DNA of 64,000 nt from Chitinophaga hostae. GTDB taxonomy: Bacteria; Bacteroidota; Bacteroidia; Chitinophagales; Chitinophagaceae. Shown piece by piece: positions 7,885 to 15,950 of this stretch. Numbering within the stretch: position 1 is the first letter of the stretch; the number at the start of each line of letters is the position of its first letter. A program made the position numbers and the translations under genes. The notes beneath the pieces are model-generated. The model was not told the origin of the DNA, made no database searches, and saw nothing but the letters and a program-made list of their open reading frames with translations. The stretch spans positions 124,001 to 188,000 of the forward strand of contig NZ_JAGTXB010000010.1 in assembly GCF_018224885.1 (NCBI RefSeq). Reading direction: 5' to 3'.

Positions 7885-9215
7885 TGCAAAAACGGTTAGC
7901 CAACTGGGGAAACTACCCCGCTGTTGCCAGTGATGAAAGCGTATTTACCCAGGAAGAACAGCTCCGCGAGTATGTGGTAGCCAACTCCCATATGATTGCC
8001 AGGGGCAATGGCCGCTGCTATGGTGACGCTTCACTGGGAAAGCACAGCATTTCCATGCTGAAGTACGACAAAATGCTGGCCTTCGACACGACAAATGGCA
8101 TCATAGATTTACAAGCTGGCGTTACGCTCGACCAGGTACTCGACATTATTGTGCCCAGGGGTTGGTTTTTACCGGTGACTCCTGGTACTAAATATATTAC
8201 GATTGGCGGCGCAGTGGCCTCAGATGTGCATGGCAAGAACCATCACGTAGATGGCGCTTTTTCAGGTCATATTATCGACATGGATGTGCTTACCGCTTCC
8301 GGTAATACCATCTGCTGCTCTGCCACACAACACCCTGATCTGTTCTGGGCTACCTGCGGTGGTATGGGTTTGACCGGTGTAATCACCCGTGTGAAGTTTA
8401 GTCTCAAGAAAATAAGCACTGCCTATATCAATCAAACACAACTGAAAGCCAAAAACCTGGACGAAGTGCTTCGTTTATTTGATGAATACAAGCATTATAC
8501 TTACTCCATGGCCTGGATCGATTGTTTGCAGAAAGGCGATTCTTTTGGGCGGAGTATCCTTATTGTGGGTGAACACGCTACCCCGGAGGAGCTCAACACG
8601 GAGCAGAAAAAAGCGCCGCTTACCCTCCCGGCAAAACGAAAACTGACGCTTCCTTTCAACTTACCTTCTTTTGCGCTGAATACTTTTACGGTTAAGGCAT
8701 TCAACTGGTTATACTATGGGAAGAATTATAAAAAGGTGATGCATAAGGTAATTCCTTACGAGCCATTCTTTTATCCCCTGGATGCCATTCTGCACTGGAA
8801 CCGCGGTTACGGAAAGGCAGGTTTTGTGCAATACCAATTTGTAGTTTCGCTGGAACAGAAGGCTGGTCTGATCGCTATCCTTCAGCGGATCAGCGACAAA
8901 GGCTGGGGCTCGTTCCTGGCTGTGTTGAAGGTTTTTGGCAAACAGGAAAGCCTGATCTCCTTCCCGATGGAAGGATATACCCTGGCCCTCGATTTCCCGA
9001 TCCGCAAAGGGCTGTTTGAATTCCTGGATGAGCTGGATGAGATTGTACTGCAGTATGGTGGACGTTTATACCTCTCCAAAGATGCAAGAATGAAACAGGA
9101 AATATTCTGGAACAGCTATCCTAATGCCGGCAAGTTTGCCGATATTGTAAAGCAATACAACAGCGACAACCGTTTTGAATCGCTGCAATCCGAACGATTA
9201 TTACTAACAAAATAG
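7884..9215 (+). CDS. DprE1-like FAD-dependent decaprenylphosphoryl-ribose 2-oxidase
   Basis: 443 residues. FAD-binding motifs of the VAO/PCMH fold are visible: 'ARGNGRCYGDASLG' (near residue 39) and 'TIGGAVASDVHGKNHHVDG' (near residue 106), then 'GGMGLTGVITRV'. The C-terminal stretch around residues 366-399 ('TLALDFPI' ... 'GGRLYLSK') aligns without gaps to my recollection of mycobacterial DprE1 residues 385-418. Lys418 is kept as Lys399, and Cys387 is replaced by Ala368 (codon GCC at 8985-8987). It would oxidise the 2'-OH of polyprenyl-phosphoribose as the first half of epimerisation, working with the next gene. Confidence 0.87.
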   Translation: MQKRLANWGNYPAVASDESVFTQEEQLREYVVANSHMIARGNGRCYGDASLGKHSISMLKYDKMLAFDTTNGIIDLQAGVTLDQVLDIIVPRGWFLPVTPGTKYITIGGAVASDVHGKNHHVDGAFSGHIIDMDVLTASGNTICCSATQHPDLFWATCGGMGLTGVITRVKFSLKKISTAYINQTQLKAKNLDEVLRLFDEYKHYTYSMAWIDCLQKGDSFGRSILIVGEHATPEELNTEQKKAPLTLPAKRKLTLPFNLPSFALNTFTVKAFNWLYYGKNYKKVMHKVIPYEPFFYPLDAILHWNRGYGKAGFVQYQFVVSLEQKAGLIAILQRISDKGWGSFLAVLKVFGKQESLISFPMEGYTLALDFPIRKGLFEFLDELDEIVLQYGGRLYLSKDARMKQEIFWNSYPNAGKFADIVKQYNSDNRFESLQSERLLLTK

Positions 9216-9243
9216 TTTTCCCCTTATTAACGAAACACCTCTC

Positions 9244-9975
9244 ATGCCCACCGTTTTAGTATTAGGCGCAGGTTCAGACATGGCCGTGGCCATCGCCAGA
9301 AAATTTGCGTCCGAAAAATATGATATCCAGTTAGCCGGTCGTCACACGGCCGCACTGCAGCCTCAGCAACAGGATTTGCAGGTACGTTACGGCATTAACG
9401 CCACCACACATGCCTTTGATGCGACGGATTTTAACAGTCATGCCGCATTTTACGCTGCTTTACCCGCACAGCCGGATATCACCATCTGTGTATTTGGCCT
9501 GCTGGGCGACCAGGAGAAAGCGCAGCAAACCTGGCAGGAAGCAGCTGCCATTATTAATACCAATTATACGGGCGCCGTATCTATCCTGAATGTGGTAGCA
9601 GAAAACTATGCCGCCAAAAAACAGGGTACTATTATAGGTATCAGCTCAGTAGCCGGCGAAAGAGGGCGGCAAAGCAATTATATATATGGCAGCGCCAAAG
9701 CTGGTTTTACGGCTTACCTGAGCGGATTGCGTAACCGGCTTTTTCGTAGTGGCGTACACGTGATGAGTGTGCAACCGGGCTTTGTGAATACCCGGATGAC
9801 GCAACACCTGACACTTCCTCCCCTGCTCACAGCACAGCCGGAAGCCGTTGCCCAGGCAGTGTTTAGCGCCTCTAAGAAAAGAAAAAACGTGTTATACGTA
9901 AAGTGGCATTGGAAATACATCATGCTCATTATCAAATTAATACCTGAAGGTATTTTCAAAAAACTTTCATTGTGA
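9244..9975 (+). CDS. DprE2-like short-chain dehydrogenase
   Basis: 243-residue classical SDR. Seen: N-terminal nucleotide-binding motif 'VLGAGSDMAVAIARKFA', catalytic Ser in 'GISSVAGERGR', and 'YGSAK' for the Tyr-Lys pair. By position behind the DprE1-like gene it would reduce the 2-keto intermediate to polyprenyl-phosphoryl-arabinose. Separated from the upstream gene by 28 nt and overlapping the downstream HAD gene by 4 nt (GTGA), so it is part of one operon. Confidence 0.85.
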   Translation: MPTVLVLGAGSDMAVAIARKFASEKYDIQLAGRHTAALQPQQQDLQVRYGINATTHAFDATDFNSHAAFYAALPAQPDITICVFGLLGDQEKAQQTWQEAAAIINTNYTGAVSILNVVAENYAAKKQGTIIGISSVAGERGRQSNYIYGSAKAGFTAYLSGLRNRLFRSGVHVMSVQPGFVNTRMTQHLTLPPLLTAQPEAVAQAVFSASKKRKNVLYVKWHWKYIMLIIKLIPEGIFKKLSL

Positions 9976-10556
9976 CGATCGCCTTCTTCGACTTTGACGG
10001 AACCATTACCAACAGGGACACCCTGTGGGAGATCATCCGTTTCCACCGGGGCCGGGCCGCCATGTATGCCGGTGTAGTACAACTACTCCCTGCCCTGCTG
10101 CGGTTCAAATTAAAAATGATCCCGGCACAGGAAATGAAGGAACAGGTGTTGAAATATTTTTTTGCGGAGATGCCTGCCTCCGAATTTACCGCCGGTTGTG
10201 AAAGCTTCTGCCGGGAAAGACTTCCCTTACTCATCCGCCCTCTCGCGTTAACGGCTATACGAAAACATCAGCAGCAGGGACATCATGTAGTAGTGGTTAC
10301 TGCCTCTGCGCAAGACTGGGTAGCGCCATGGTGCAGGAAAGAAAATATTGTTTGTTTGGGCACCCGGCTGGAAGTAAAAAATAAAGTGATCACCGGCAAG
10401 ATACAGGATCTCAATTGTAACGGAAAGGAAAAGGTAAACCGCATCAGGCAAGCCTACCGACTGGAAAATTTCCACGAAATATACGCCTACGGCGACAGCG
10501 ACGGCGATCAGCCGATGCTGGAACTAGCGAATCATAAATACTTTAGGAGCTTTTAG
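9972..10556 (+). CDS. HAD-IB family phosphatase (candidate polyprenyl-phosphoribose 5-phosphatase)
   Basis: 194 residues with a GTG start at 9972-9974 inside the stop of the SDR gene (GTGA overlap). HAD motif I 'FFDFDGTITNRD' (nucleophile Asp7, acid/base Asp9), motif II Thr in 'VVVTASAQDW', and motif III/IV 'GDSDGDQPML'. Mycobacteria use a PAP2-type protein to remove the 5-phosphate after the UbiA step; here the HAD enzyme could do that job (inference from operon position). The last codons AGC TTT TAG belong to the adjoining type A palindrome. The gene's last 24 bp recur 110 bp downstream. Confidence 0.8.
   Translation: MTIAFFDFDGTITNRDTLWEIIRFHRGRAAMYAGVVQLLPALLRFKLKMIPAQEMKEQVLKYFFAEMPASEFTAGCESFCRERLPLLIRPLALTAIRKHQQQGHHVVVVTASAQDWVAPWCRKENIVCLGTRLEVKNKVITGKIQDLNCNGKEKVNRIRQAYRLENFHEIYAYGDSDGDQPMLELANHKYFRSF
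10519..10542 (+). repeat. Duplicated tail of the HAD gene, copy 1 (coding)
   Basis: 24 bp starting TGGAACTAGCGAATC at the end of the HAD gene. It recurs with one mismatch (A to C) at 10629-10652, on the far side of the first palindrome arm, 110 bp away. Confidence 0.9.
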
Positions 10557-10759
10557 CTGTTAGCTTTTAGCTTTTAGTCAATGCAGCGAAAATTAACAAA
10601 TGATGATCTTCTCTGTATTAGCTAAGGTTGGAACTCGCGAATCATAAATACTGTTTTAGCTTTTAGGTATTAGCTTTTAGCTAATGCAGAGAAGATCATC
10701 ATTTGTTAATTTTCGCTGCATTAGCTAAAAGCTAACAGCTAATGCCTAAAAGCTAAAAC
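10548..10759. repeat. Type A palindrome, compound copy A2
   Basis: Two nested type A structures. The outer arm 10548-10625 is near-perfectly complementary to 10678-10740, except for one extra heptamer-sized unit. A complete inner hairpin runs from arm 10653-10689 to arm 10716-10759; arm 2 has exactly one more 7-nt unit (TGTTAGC) than arm 1. The central cores of the two halves are reverse complements of each other. A copy of the HAD gene tail (10629-10652) is trapped between them. It lies between convergent genes and supplies the TAG stop of the HAD gene. Confidence 0.85.
10629..10652 (+). repeat. Duplicated tail of the HAD gene, copy 2 (non-coding)
   Basis: 24 bp, 23 identical to 10519-10542, trapped between two palindrome halves. 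Suggests that a unit of gene tail plus hairpin was duplicated in tandem. Confidence 0.9.
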
Positions 10760-10764
10760 AGCAA

Positions 10765-10784
10765 TGCCCCCCATCAGGGAGGCA
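10765..10784. terminator. Possible terminator of the desaturase gene
   Basis: Short hairpin TGCCCCCC-atca-GGGAGGCA with one mismatch. It lies 40 nt downstream of the minus-strand desaturase stop; only a weak T-rich stretch follows. Confidence 0.3.
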
Positions 10785-10823
10785 CTTGCTATTATTGTAA
10801 CAGATTGATTGTACGGTGTATTA

Positions 10824-11603
10824 TCAGGCCGCTTTTGCATTCTTCAGCTGGGCGGGCGTAACCATCGCTGGTTTAAGTTTAATGATACCAACAAAGTTCA
10901 GCACTTTCATTACCTGGTAGCTGGGATCCAGCTCGTACCATTTCTTGGCAAAGTTAGGACTGTCTTTAAATTTGTGGTGGTTGTTCTGAAACAGTTCTCC
11001 CATCAGTACTATACCCCATGGTGAAGTATTTCTTGAGTGGTCGCTGTTATCAAAATTCTGGTAGCCATATTTGTGACCGCACCAGTTTACGATAGCACCC
11101 TGTACAGGCCCCATCAGGAAGTGGATTGGTAACAGTAAATAAAGATACCACATGCCGGCAGGAACAAATACCACGTAGAAAGCTACATAAGCAGCCATCC
11201 ATGCGAAACGGGTGATGTTGCTGTCGCCAAATTTATCCATCGCATCCCATTCCGGTAACGGTTCTGCAAAAAACTTAGGATCTACCTGGTTGGTACGGGT
11301 TACAAATCCATTATAGATTTTGCGGGTTTGCACCATCATTCCCCATACATCTTTAAAGAAGTGCGGAGAATGCGGATCATGTTCGGTATCACTGAATTCA
11401 TGGTGCATGCGGTGCATAACGCCATAAGCTCTTGGAATCAGGTATGATGAACCCTGGAAAAACCAGGTGCTGAAATAAAAGAAACGTTCCCAGAACTTGC
11501 TGGTAGTATACATCTGGTGAGATGCGTATCTGTGTAAATAAAATGTGTGGAAAAACAAGGAAAAGAACCAATGCACACAAAAGAATATCAGGATCGCCGT
11601 CAT
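10824..11603 (-). CDS. Acyl-CoA / fatty-acid desaturase
   Basis: 259-residue membrane di-iron desaturase of the stearoyl-CoA (delta-9) type. All three histidine boxes are visible: 'HRYASH', 'HRMHH' and 'QNNHHK', between hydrophobic segments. It would introduce a cis double bond into acyl chains at the inner membrane, adjusting fluidity. A perfect -7 box lies 32 nt upstream of the ATG. Single gene, convergent with the HAD operon. Confidence 0.9.
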   Translation of the reverse strand: MTAILIFFCVHWFFSLFFHTFYLHRYASHQMYTTSKFWERFFYFSTWFFQGSSYLIPRAYGVMHRMHHEFSDTEHDPHSPHFFKDVWGMMVQTRKIYNGFVTRTNQVDPKFFAEPLPEWDAMDKFGDSNITRFAWMAAYVAFYVVFVPAGMWYLYLLLPIHFLMGPVQGAIVNWCGHKYGYQNFDNSDHSRNTSPWGIVLMGELFQNNHHKFKDSPNFAKKWYELDPSYQVMKVLNFVGIIKLKPAMVTPAQLKNAKAA

Positions 11604-11634
11604 TTCTAAATAATGTAAAGTGACAAATAAGCGC

Positions 11635-11642
11635 CAAAGGTA
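11635..11642 (-). promoter_or_regulatory. -7 box of the desaturase gene
   Basis: Perfect TACCTTTG on the minus strand with a predicted leader of about 28 nt. The nearest TTG is 23 bp upstream, slightly longer than usual. Confidence 0.5.
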
Positions 11643-11714
11643 AGCTAAATAGCCGGACTTTCGCCCAAAAAAGAAAGGGCGATGGTGAACGAAATGTTAA
11701 AATAATTTTAAATT

Positions 11715-13358
11715 TTATTTTTTTCTTACCCAACGTAACTCCAACAGATTCATGCCGTTATTCGAAAAACCGGACACGTTTGGCTGTACCAATCTTACTA
11801 CTTCATCATAGAACAACGGTACCACTACGGCGTCTGCTGTTATCATATTATCCATTTCCCGGTATTGGGTATAGCGGATACTGTCATTGTTTTCTTCGAG
11901 CGACTTTTCATACAGCGCGTCAAAAGCCGGGTTGTGGTAACGGGTATAATTTGGCGGAGCCGGGTTCTTACTATAGAACATAGCCAGGTAGCTTTCTGCA
12001 TCCGGGTAATCGGCAATCCAGCTGCCCCTGAAAAAGAGGGCCTGTGATTTTGCTGTCTGTTCCAGCAACAAGCTTTTCTGTATTACTTCTACCTGTATCC
12101 GGATACCGGTTTCCTGCAACTGGTTCGCCACGTAATTGGCCAGGTCGGCATAAATGGGGATAGAAAGCAGCTTTATAACCGGCAATCCCCGCCCCTCCGG
12201 ATAACCGGCCTCCCGCAACAACTGCCTGGATTTGGACGGGTTATAAGGATACCCTCTCACTTTATCTGCATCAAAGGAAGGCAGTCCGGCAGGCACGAAA
12301 CCGGCCATGGCTGCGGTACCGATACCATTGCGGAGATAGGTCATCATTTTCGTACGGTCTATACCGTAGTTTATGGCCTGGCGTATTTTTTTCAAACGCA
12401 GCGGTGATCCTTTTACCAACACATTGTTGCTGTCGCTCAAAAAGCCCAGGTATTCGGTGTTCAGATAGGAATGCTTGTTCAGCGTCATTTTCCCCTCCCA
12501 TTCCTTTCTGAGTTTGCCCTGTTTGGTCAGCACCTCATCTTTAAAAGAGGCATCAATATCATTCATAAAATCAAGCTGGCCCTGACGGAACAGCAGGAAT
12601 TCCGACGCCTTGCTCTCCAGGAAGCTCACCTGTACTGCCTCCAGGTAAGGAAGCCGTTGCCCGGCGCTGTCTTTCTCAAAATAGCCCGGATTGCGATGCA
12701 ACACCAATGCCTGTCCTTCATCCCACAGGAAAAAGCGGAAAGGTCCTGTACCACAGGGATGGTTGCGGAAATCCTTCCCATATTTTTCGATCGCCTCATG
12801 CGGCACAATGGAACAATATTGCATACTGAGAATGCCCAGCACAGGATGAAACGGACGATACAGCGTTAGTTCAAAAGTGGAATCATTCACTGCCCTGAAG
12901 CCACTGTCGGCGCTGAGTTTCCCGTTAAATATCCAGGCTCCCGGCGAGGCGGTGGCCGGGTCCATAATGCGATGCAGACTGTATACCACATCCTGTGCAG
13001 TCATCCTACGCCCCTTCCCTCCGGGGAAAACATCGCTATCATGGAAATACACATCCGTCCTCAGATCAAAGGTATACGTGCGGTGATCGGCAGACACCCG
13101 CCATTGTTTCGCCAGCGATGGCCGGATCACCAGGTTGCTGTCTGGCTCCACCAGGGTATTATATAACTGCTTTACCGCCCATATTACTTCCTGGCTTTTG
13201 GCGAAGGCCGGGTCCAGGCTGGCAATACTATTGGTACTATTATACCGGAATACCGACAAACGCTGTTTTTCCGGGCTGCCGCACGACCATAACAGCAGGC
13301 AGCAAAGGCCCGCAAAGCACCATCTGGTTATAACCGCCTGACAATAACAACTTTTCAT
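11715..13358 (-). CDS. Family 5 extracellular solute-binding lipoprotein (peptide-binding, DppA/OppA type)
   Basis: 547 residues. N-terminal signal with lipobox 'LLLWSCGS', then 'NSTNSIASLDPAFAKSQE' and 'RTYTFDLRTDVYFHD', the conserved SBP_bac_5 opening that reads 'L-DP' and 'TFxLRxxVxFHD'. Ends in the typical C-terminal lobe 'ADAVVVPLFYDEVVRL'. No ABC permease or ATPase gene adjoins it, so it is an orphan binding protein in this window. Start ATG at 13356-13358, divergent from the M1 peptidase 45 nt away, which may share peptide substrates (inference). Confidence 0.87.
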   Translation of the reverse strand: MKSCYCQAVITRWCFAGLCCLLLWSCGSPEKQRLSVFRYNSTNSIASLDPAFAKSQEVIWAVKQLYNTLVEPDSNLVIRPSLAKQWRVSADHRTYTFDLRTDVYFHDSDVFPGGKGRRMTAQDVVYSLHRIMDPATASPGAWIFNGKLSADSGFRAVNDSTFELTLYRPFHPVLGILSMQYCSIVPHEAIEKYGKDFRNHPCGTGPFRFFLWDEGQALVLHRNPGYFEKDSAGQRLPYLEAVQVSFLESKASEFLLFRQGQLDFMNDIDASFKDEVLTKQGKLRKEWEGKMTLNKHSYLNTEYLGFLSDSNNVLVKGSPLRLKKIRQAINYGIDRTKMMTYLRNGIGTAAMAGFVPAGLPSFDADKVRGYPYNPSKSRQLLREAGYPEGRGLPVIKLLSIPIYADLANYVANQLQETGIRIQVEVIQKSLLLEQTAKSQALFFRGSWIADYPDAESYLAMFYSKNPAPPNYTRYHNPAFDALYEKSLEENNDSIRYTQYREMDNMITADAVVVPLFYDEVVRLVQPNVSGFSNNGMNLLELRWVRKK

Positions 13359-13403
13359 TTGGCAGTAAATTAATATCTTTCAGGTTAAAATATACGAATA
13401 AAT

Positions 13404-15038
13404 ATGCGCGGCATACCAATGCTTTGTATTGCCCTGATGGCTACATTAACCGCAGGGGCTCAACATCAGTTCAGCAGGGCCGACACGCTGAGAGGCAGCA
13501 TTACGCCTCCGCGGGCCTGGTGGGATGTAACCAACTACGACCTTCATGTACAGGTAAATCCGGATGACAGCACCTTCAGTGGCTTCAATACCATCACCTA
13601 CCAGGTACTGAAACCTGATTCTCTCCTGCAGATCGACCTGCAAACACCTATGATAATAGACAGCGTGATACAGGATAAAAAGTCATTATCGTTTACCCGT
13701 GACAGTAATGCCTGGTTTATAAGGCTCAAATCACCACAGGTCAAAGACAAAAAGAAACAGCTCACGATTTTTTACAGCGGCAAACCTCACCGTGCAAAAA
13801 ACGCACCCTGGGATGGCGGCATTGTATGGTCCAGGGATGAAAAAGGACGCCCCTGGATAGCCACGGCAGTACAGGGTTTGGGCGCCAGCGTATGGTGGCC
13901 TAATAAAGATACTCAAAGCGATGAACCCGAAGATATGAGTATCCATGTAACAGTCCCCGGCGACCTGGTAGATGTTTCCAATGGTCGCTTAAAGAAGACT
14001 GAAGAGAATCCTGACGGCACCCATACTTATACCTGGTATGTTGGTAACCCGATCAATAACTATGACGTAGCCTTAAACATAGGGAACTATACAGAGATAA
14101 AAGATAGCTACTCCGGTGAAGGTGGTAAACTGGACCTGGGCTATTGGGTACTGGATTATAATGAAGACACAGCCCGTGAACATTTCAAAGTGGTAAAGCC
14201 CATGCTGAAATGCTTTGAATACTGGTTTGGGAAATATCCCTTTTATAAAGACAGCTACAAGCTGGTGGAAGTTCCCTTCCTGGGTATGGAGCACCAGAGT
14301 GCCGTAGCCTATGGTAATAAATACCAGATGGGTTATAAAGGTACAGACCTTTCGGGCACCGGCTGGGGATTAAAATGGGATTTCCTGGTCATTCATGAAA
14401 GCGGTCATGAATGGTTTGGAAACAGCATTACCAGCAAGGACCTGGCGGATATGTGGATCCATGAATCCTTCACTAATTATTCTGAAACATTGTTCACGGA
14501 ATGTGCTTACGGACTTAAGGCAGCGAACGAGTATGTTCAGGGCATCCGTAAAAACATTAAAAACGATGAGCCTATCATAGCCCCCTACGGTGTAAACGCC
14601 GAAGGTAGTGGTGATATGTATTATAAGGGCGCCAACATGATCCATAATATCCGGCAGATCATGGAAAACGACGAAGCATTCCGGCAGATGCTGCGCGGCC
14701 TGAACAAAACCTTCTATCATCAAACTGTGACAACCCAACAGATCGAACAGTATATGAGCCAGGCGGTAGGCATGGATCTGAGTAAAATATTTGATCAGTA
14801 TCTCCGCCATACCACCATCCCTACGCTGGAATACCGTTTTAGCGGACAACAGCTGCAGTACCGCTGGGTAACCGATGTAAAGGATTTTAATATGCCGGTA
14901 AAAGTAAAGCTGAGCGATAATGGTTTCAAACTAATATATCCGGGGCGGCTATGGCGCAGCTCCAATATATCACTGAGTGATATGAAGAATTTTGAGGTAG
15001 ATAAGAATTTCTACATAAAGGTGAAGAAAAGCCTTTAG
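13404..15038 (+). CDS. Secreted M1-family zinc aminopeptidase
   Basis: 544 residues with signal peptide 'MRGIPMLCIALMATLTAGA'. Zinc site 'HESGHEWFGN' (His331, Glu332, His335) and the distal ligand Glu354 in 'WIHESFTNYSE'. The substrate-binding exopeptidase motif is 'FLGMEHQSAVAYG' (residues 292-304), the GMEHQ variant of GxMEN. It lacks the long C-terminal helical domain of full aminopeptidase N enzymes, as many bacterial M1 members do. Probably periplasmic. The upstream TATCTTTC is one base off a -7 box. The TAG stop lies in the arm of a type A palindrome. Confidence 0.92.
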   Translation: MRGIPMLCIALMATLTAGAQHQFSRADTLRGSITPPRAWWDVTNYDLHVQVNPDDSTFSGFNTITYQVLKPDSLLQIDLQTPMIIDSVIQDKKSLSFTRDSNAWFIRLKSPQVKDKKKQLTIFYSGKPHRAKNAPWDGGIVWSRDEKGRPWIATAVQGLGASVWWPNKDTQSDEPEDMSIHVTVPGDLVDVSNGRLKKTEENPDGTHTYTWYVGNPINNYDVALNIGNYTEIKDSYSGEGGKLDLGYWVLDYNEDTAREHFKVVKPMLKCFEYWFGKYPFYKDSYKLVEVPFLGMEHQSAVAYGNKYQMGYKGTDLSGTGWGLKWDFLVIHESGHEWFGNSITSKDLADMWIHESFTNYSETLFTECAYGLKAANEYVQGIRKNIKNDEPIIAPYGVNAEGSGDMYYKGANMIHNIRQIMENDEAFRQMLRGLNKTFYHQTVTTQQIEQYMSQAVGMDLSKIFDQYLRHTTIPTLEYRFSGQQLQYRWVTDVKDFNMPVKVKLSDNGFKLIYPGRLWRSSNISLSDMKNFEVDKNFYIKVKKSL

Positions 15039-15126
15039 CGGTTAGCTTTTAGCTTTTAGCAAAAATGCAGCGAAGATTATCTCCGCTGCATTTTTGCTAA
15101 AAGCTAAAAGCTAACCGCTAACCGCT
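15034..15126. repeat. Type A palindrome, copy A3
   Basis: Perfect 35-bp arms 15038-15072 and 15084-15118 with an 11-nt loop; arm 2 carries an extra TAACCGC unit. Arms consist of GGTTAGC/TTTTAGC units plus the core ATGCAGCG. It contains the M1 peptidase stop (15036-15038) and ends 8 nt before the stop of the convergent oxidoreductase gene. Confidence 0.9.
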
Positions 15127-15133
15127 AAATAAA

Positions 15134-15793
15134 TCACTTCTTCAGCAACTTAAACGCGTGTGCGTTGCTATCATTTAAAAAGCCGTAAGCAGCCCATAAT
15201 ATGGAGAGTGGTTCTATACTGCGGCTCATCTCTATCATCCCCATGTCTGCCACATCATCCCAGCCGATCTGGTGCAATAAATTAGTCACCTGCCTTTTGG
15301 CCTCCACACTATTACCTGCAATAAACATGGTGGGTGATCCTTCTTTGAACTCCGGCAGCAGCATTCGTTCATGGCCAATACAGCTGAGCGCCTTTACTAC
15401 ATTGGCGTCCGGAGGAAGCCAGGCCTGTATTTGTTCGCCTGCCGAGTTGTTATGACCGATGGTAAATGTGAGTCTGCCGTTATCATCCGGGCCTTTGCCA
15501 TCCAGCGGATTAGTTACATCCACTACTGTTTTGGTTTTGAAATTCCAGATGCCTGCAGCTTCGATGGCTTTTTTAGTGCCTGGCCAGCTGGTACAAATGA
15601 GGAGGAGTTCCCCAAATTCGGCGGCTTGTCTGAAAGTACCGGCCAAAGCCTGTTTGCCTTGCTTTTTCACCCATTGCTGTAACGATTCCCTGGAGGGATT
15701 ACGGGTGCCGATAGTAACGTGATGTCCGGTTTGAATAAGACCTTTGCCAAGGGTCAGCCCAACCGGACCACTTCCCAGGATACCGATTTTCAT
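15134..15793 (-). CDS. F420-dependent-type NADP oxidoreductase
   Basis: 219 residues with a Rossmann motif 'MKIGILGSGPVGLTLGKGL' followed by 'HHVTIGTRNPSRESL', characteristic of the NADP_oxidored_F420 family. The middle 'DVTNPLDGKG' is also conserved in that family. Most non-actinobacterial members do not use F420 and their substrate is unknown. Single gene, convergent with the M1 peptidase; its upstream region is occupied by palindrome A4. Confidence 0.82.
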   Translation of the reverse strand: MKIGILGSGPVGLTLGKGLIQTGHHVTIGTRNPSRESLQQWVKKQGKQALAGTFRQAAEFGELLLICTSWPGTKKAIEAAGIWNFKTKTVVDVTNPLDGKGPDDNGRLTFTIGHNNSAGEQIQAWLPPDANVVKALSCIGHERMLLPEFKEGSPTMFIAGNSVEAKRQVTNLLHQIGWDDVADMGMIEMSRSIEPLSILWAAYGFLNDSNAHAFKLLKK

Positions 15794-15854
15794 GAGCGTA
15801 GATTGTTATTAAGCACATGATGGTGCGAAACATGAAGATAGGGAAAAAAAAGCG

Positions 15855-15950
15855 TTTAGCCATTAGCTTTTAGCTTTTAGTAATTGCAGCAGAGGCCTAC
15901 AAATAATGTTCTTCGCTTCAATTACTAAAAGCTAAAAGCTAATGGCTAAA
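15855..15950. repeat. Type A palindrome, copy A4
   Basis: Perfect 32-bp arms 15855-15886 and 15919-15950, 32-nt loop with a diverged core. Unit order is CATTAGC, TTTTAGC, TTTTAG, TAATTG. The mqnA stop (TAG on the minus strand, 15946-15948) lies inside arm 2. It sits downstream of mqnA and upstream of the oxidoreductase gene, both on the minus strand. Confidence 0.9.

Noticed and set aside
11398..11733. 111-codon frame over the desaturase 5' end
   Set aside because: Overlaps the desaturase start and its promoter, and its content comes from frame-shifted desaturase codons.
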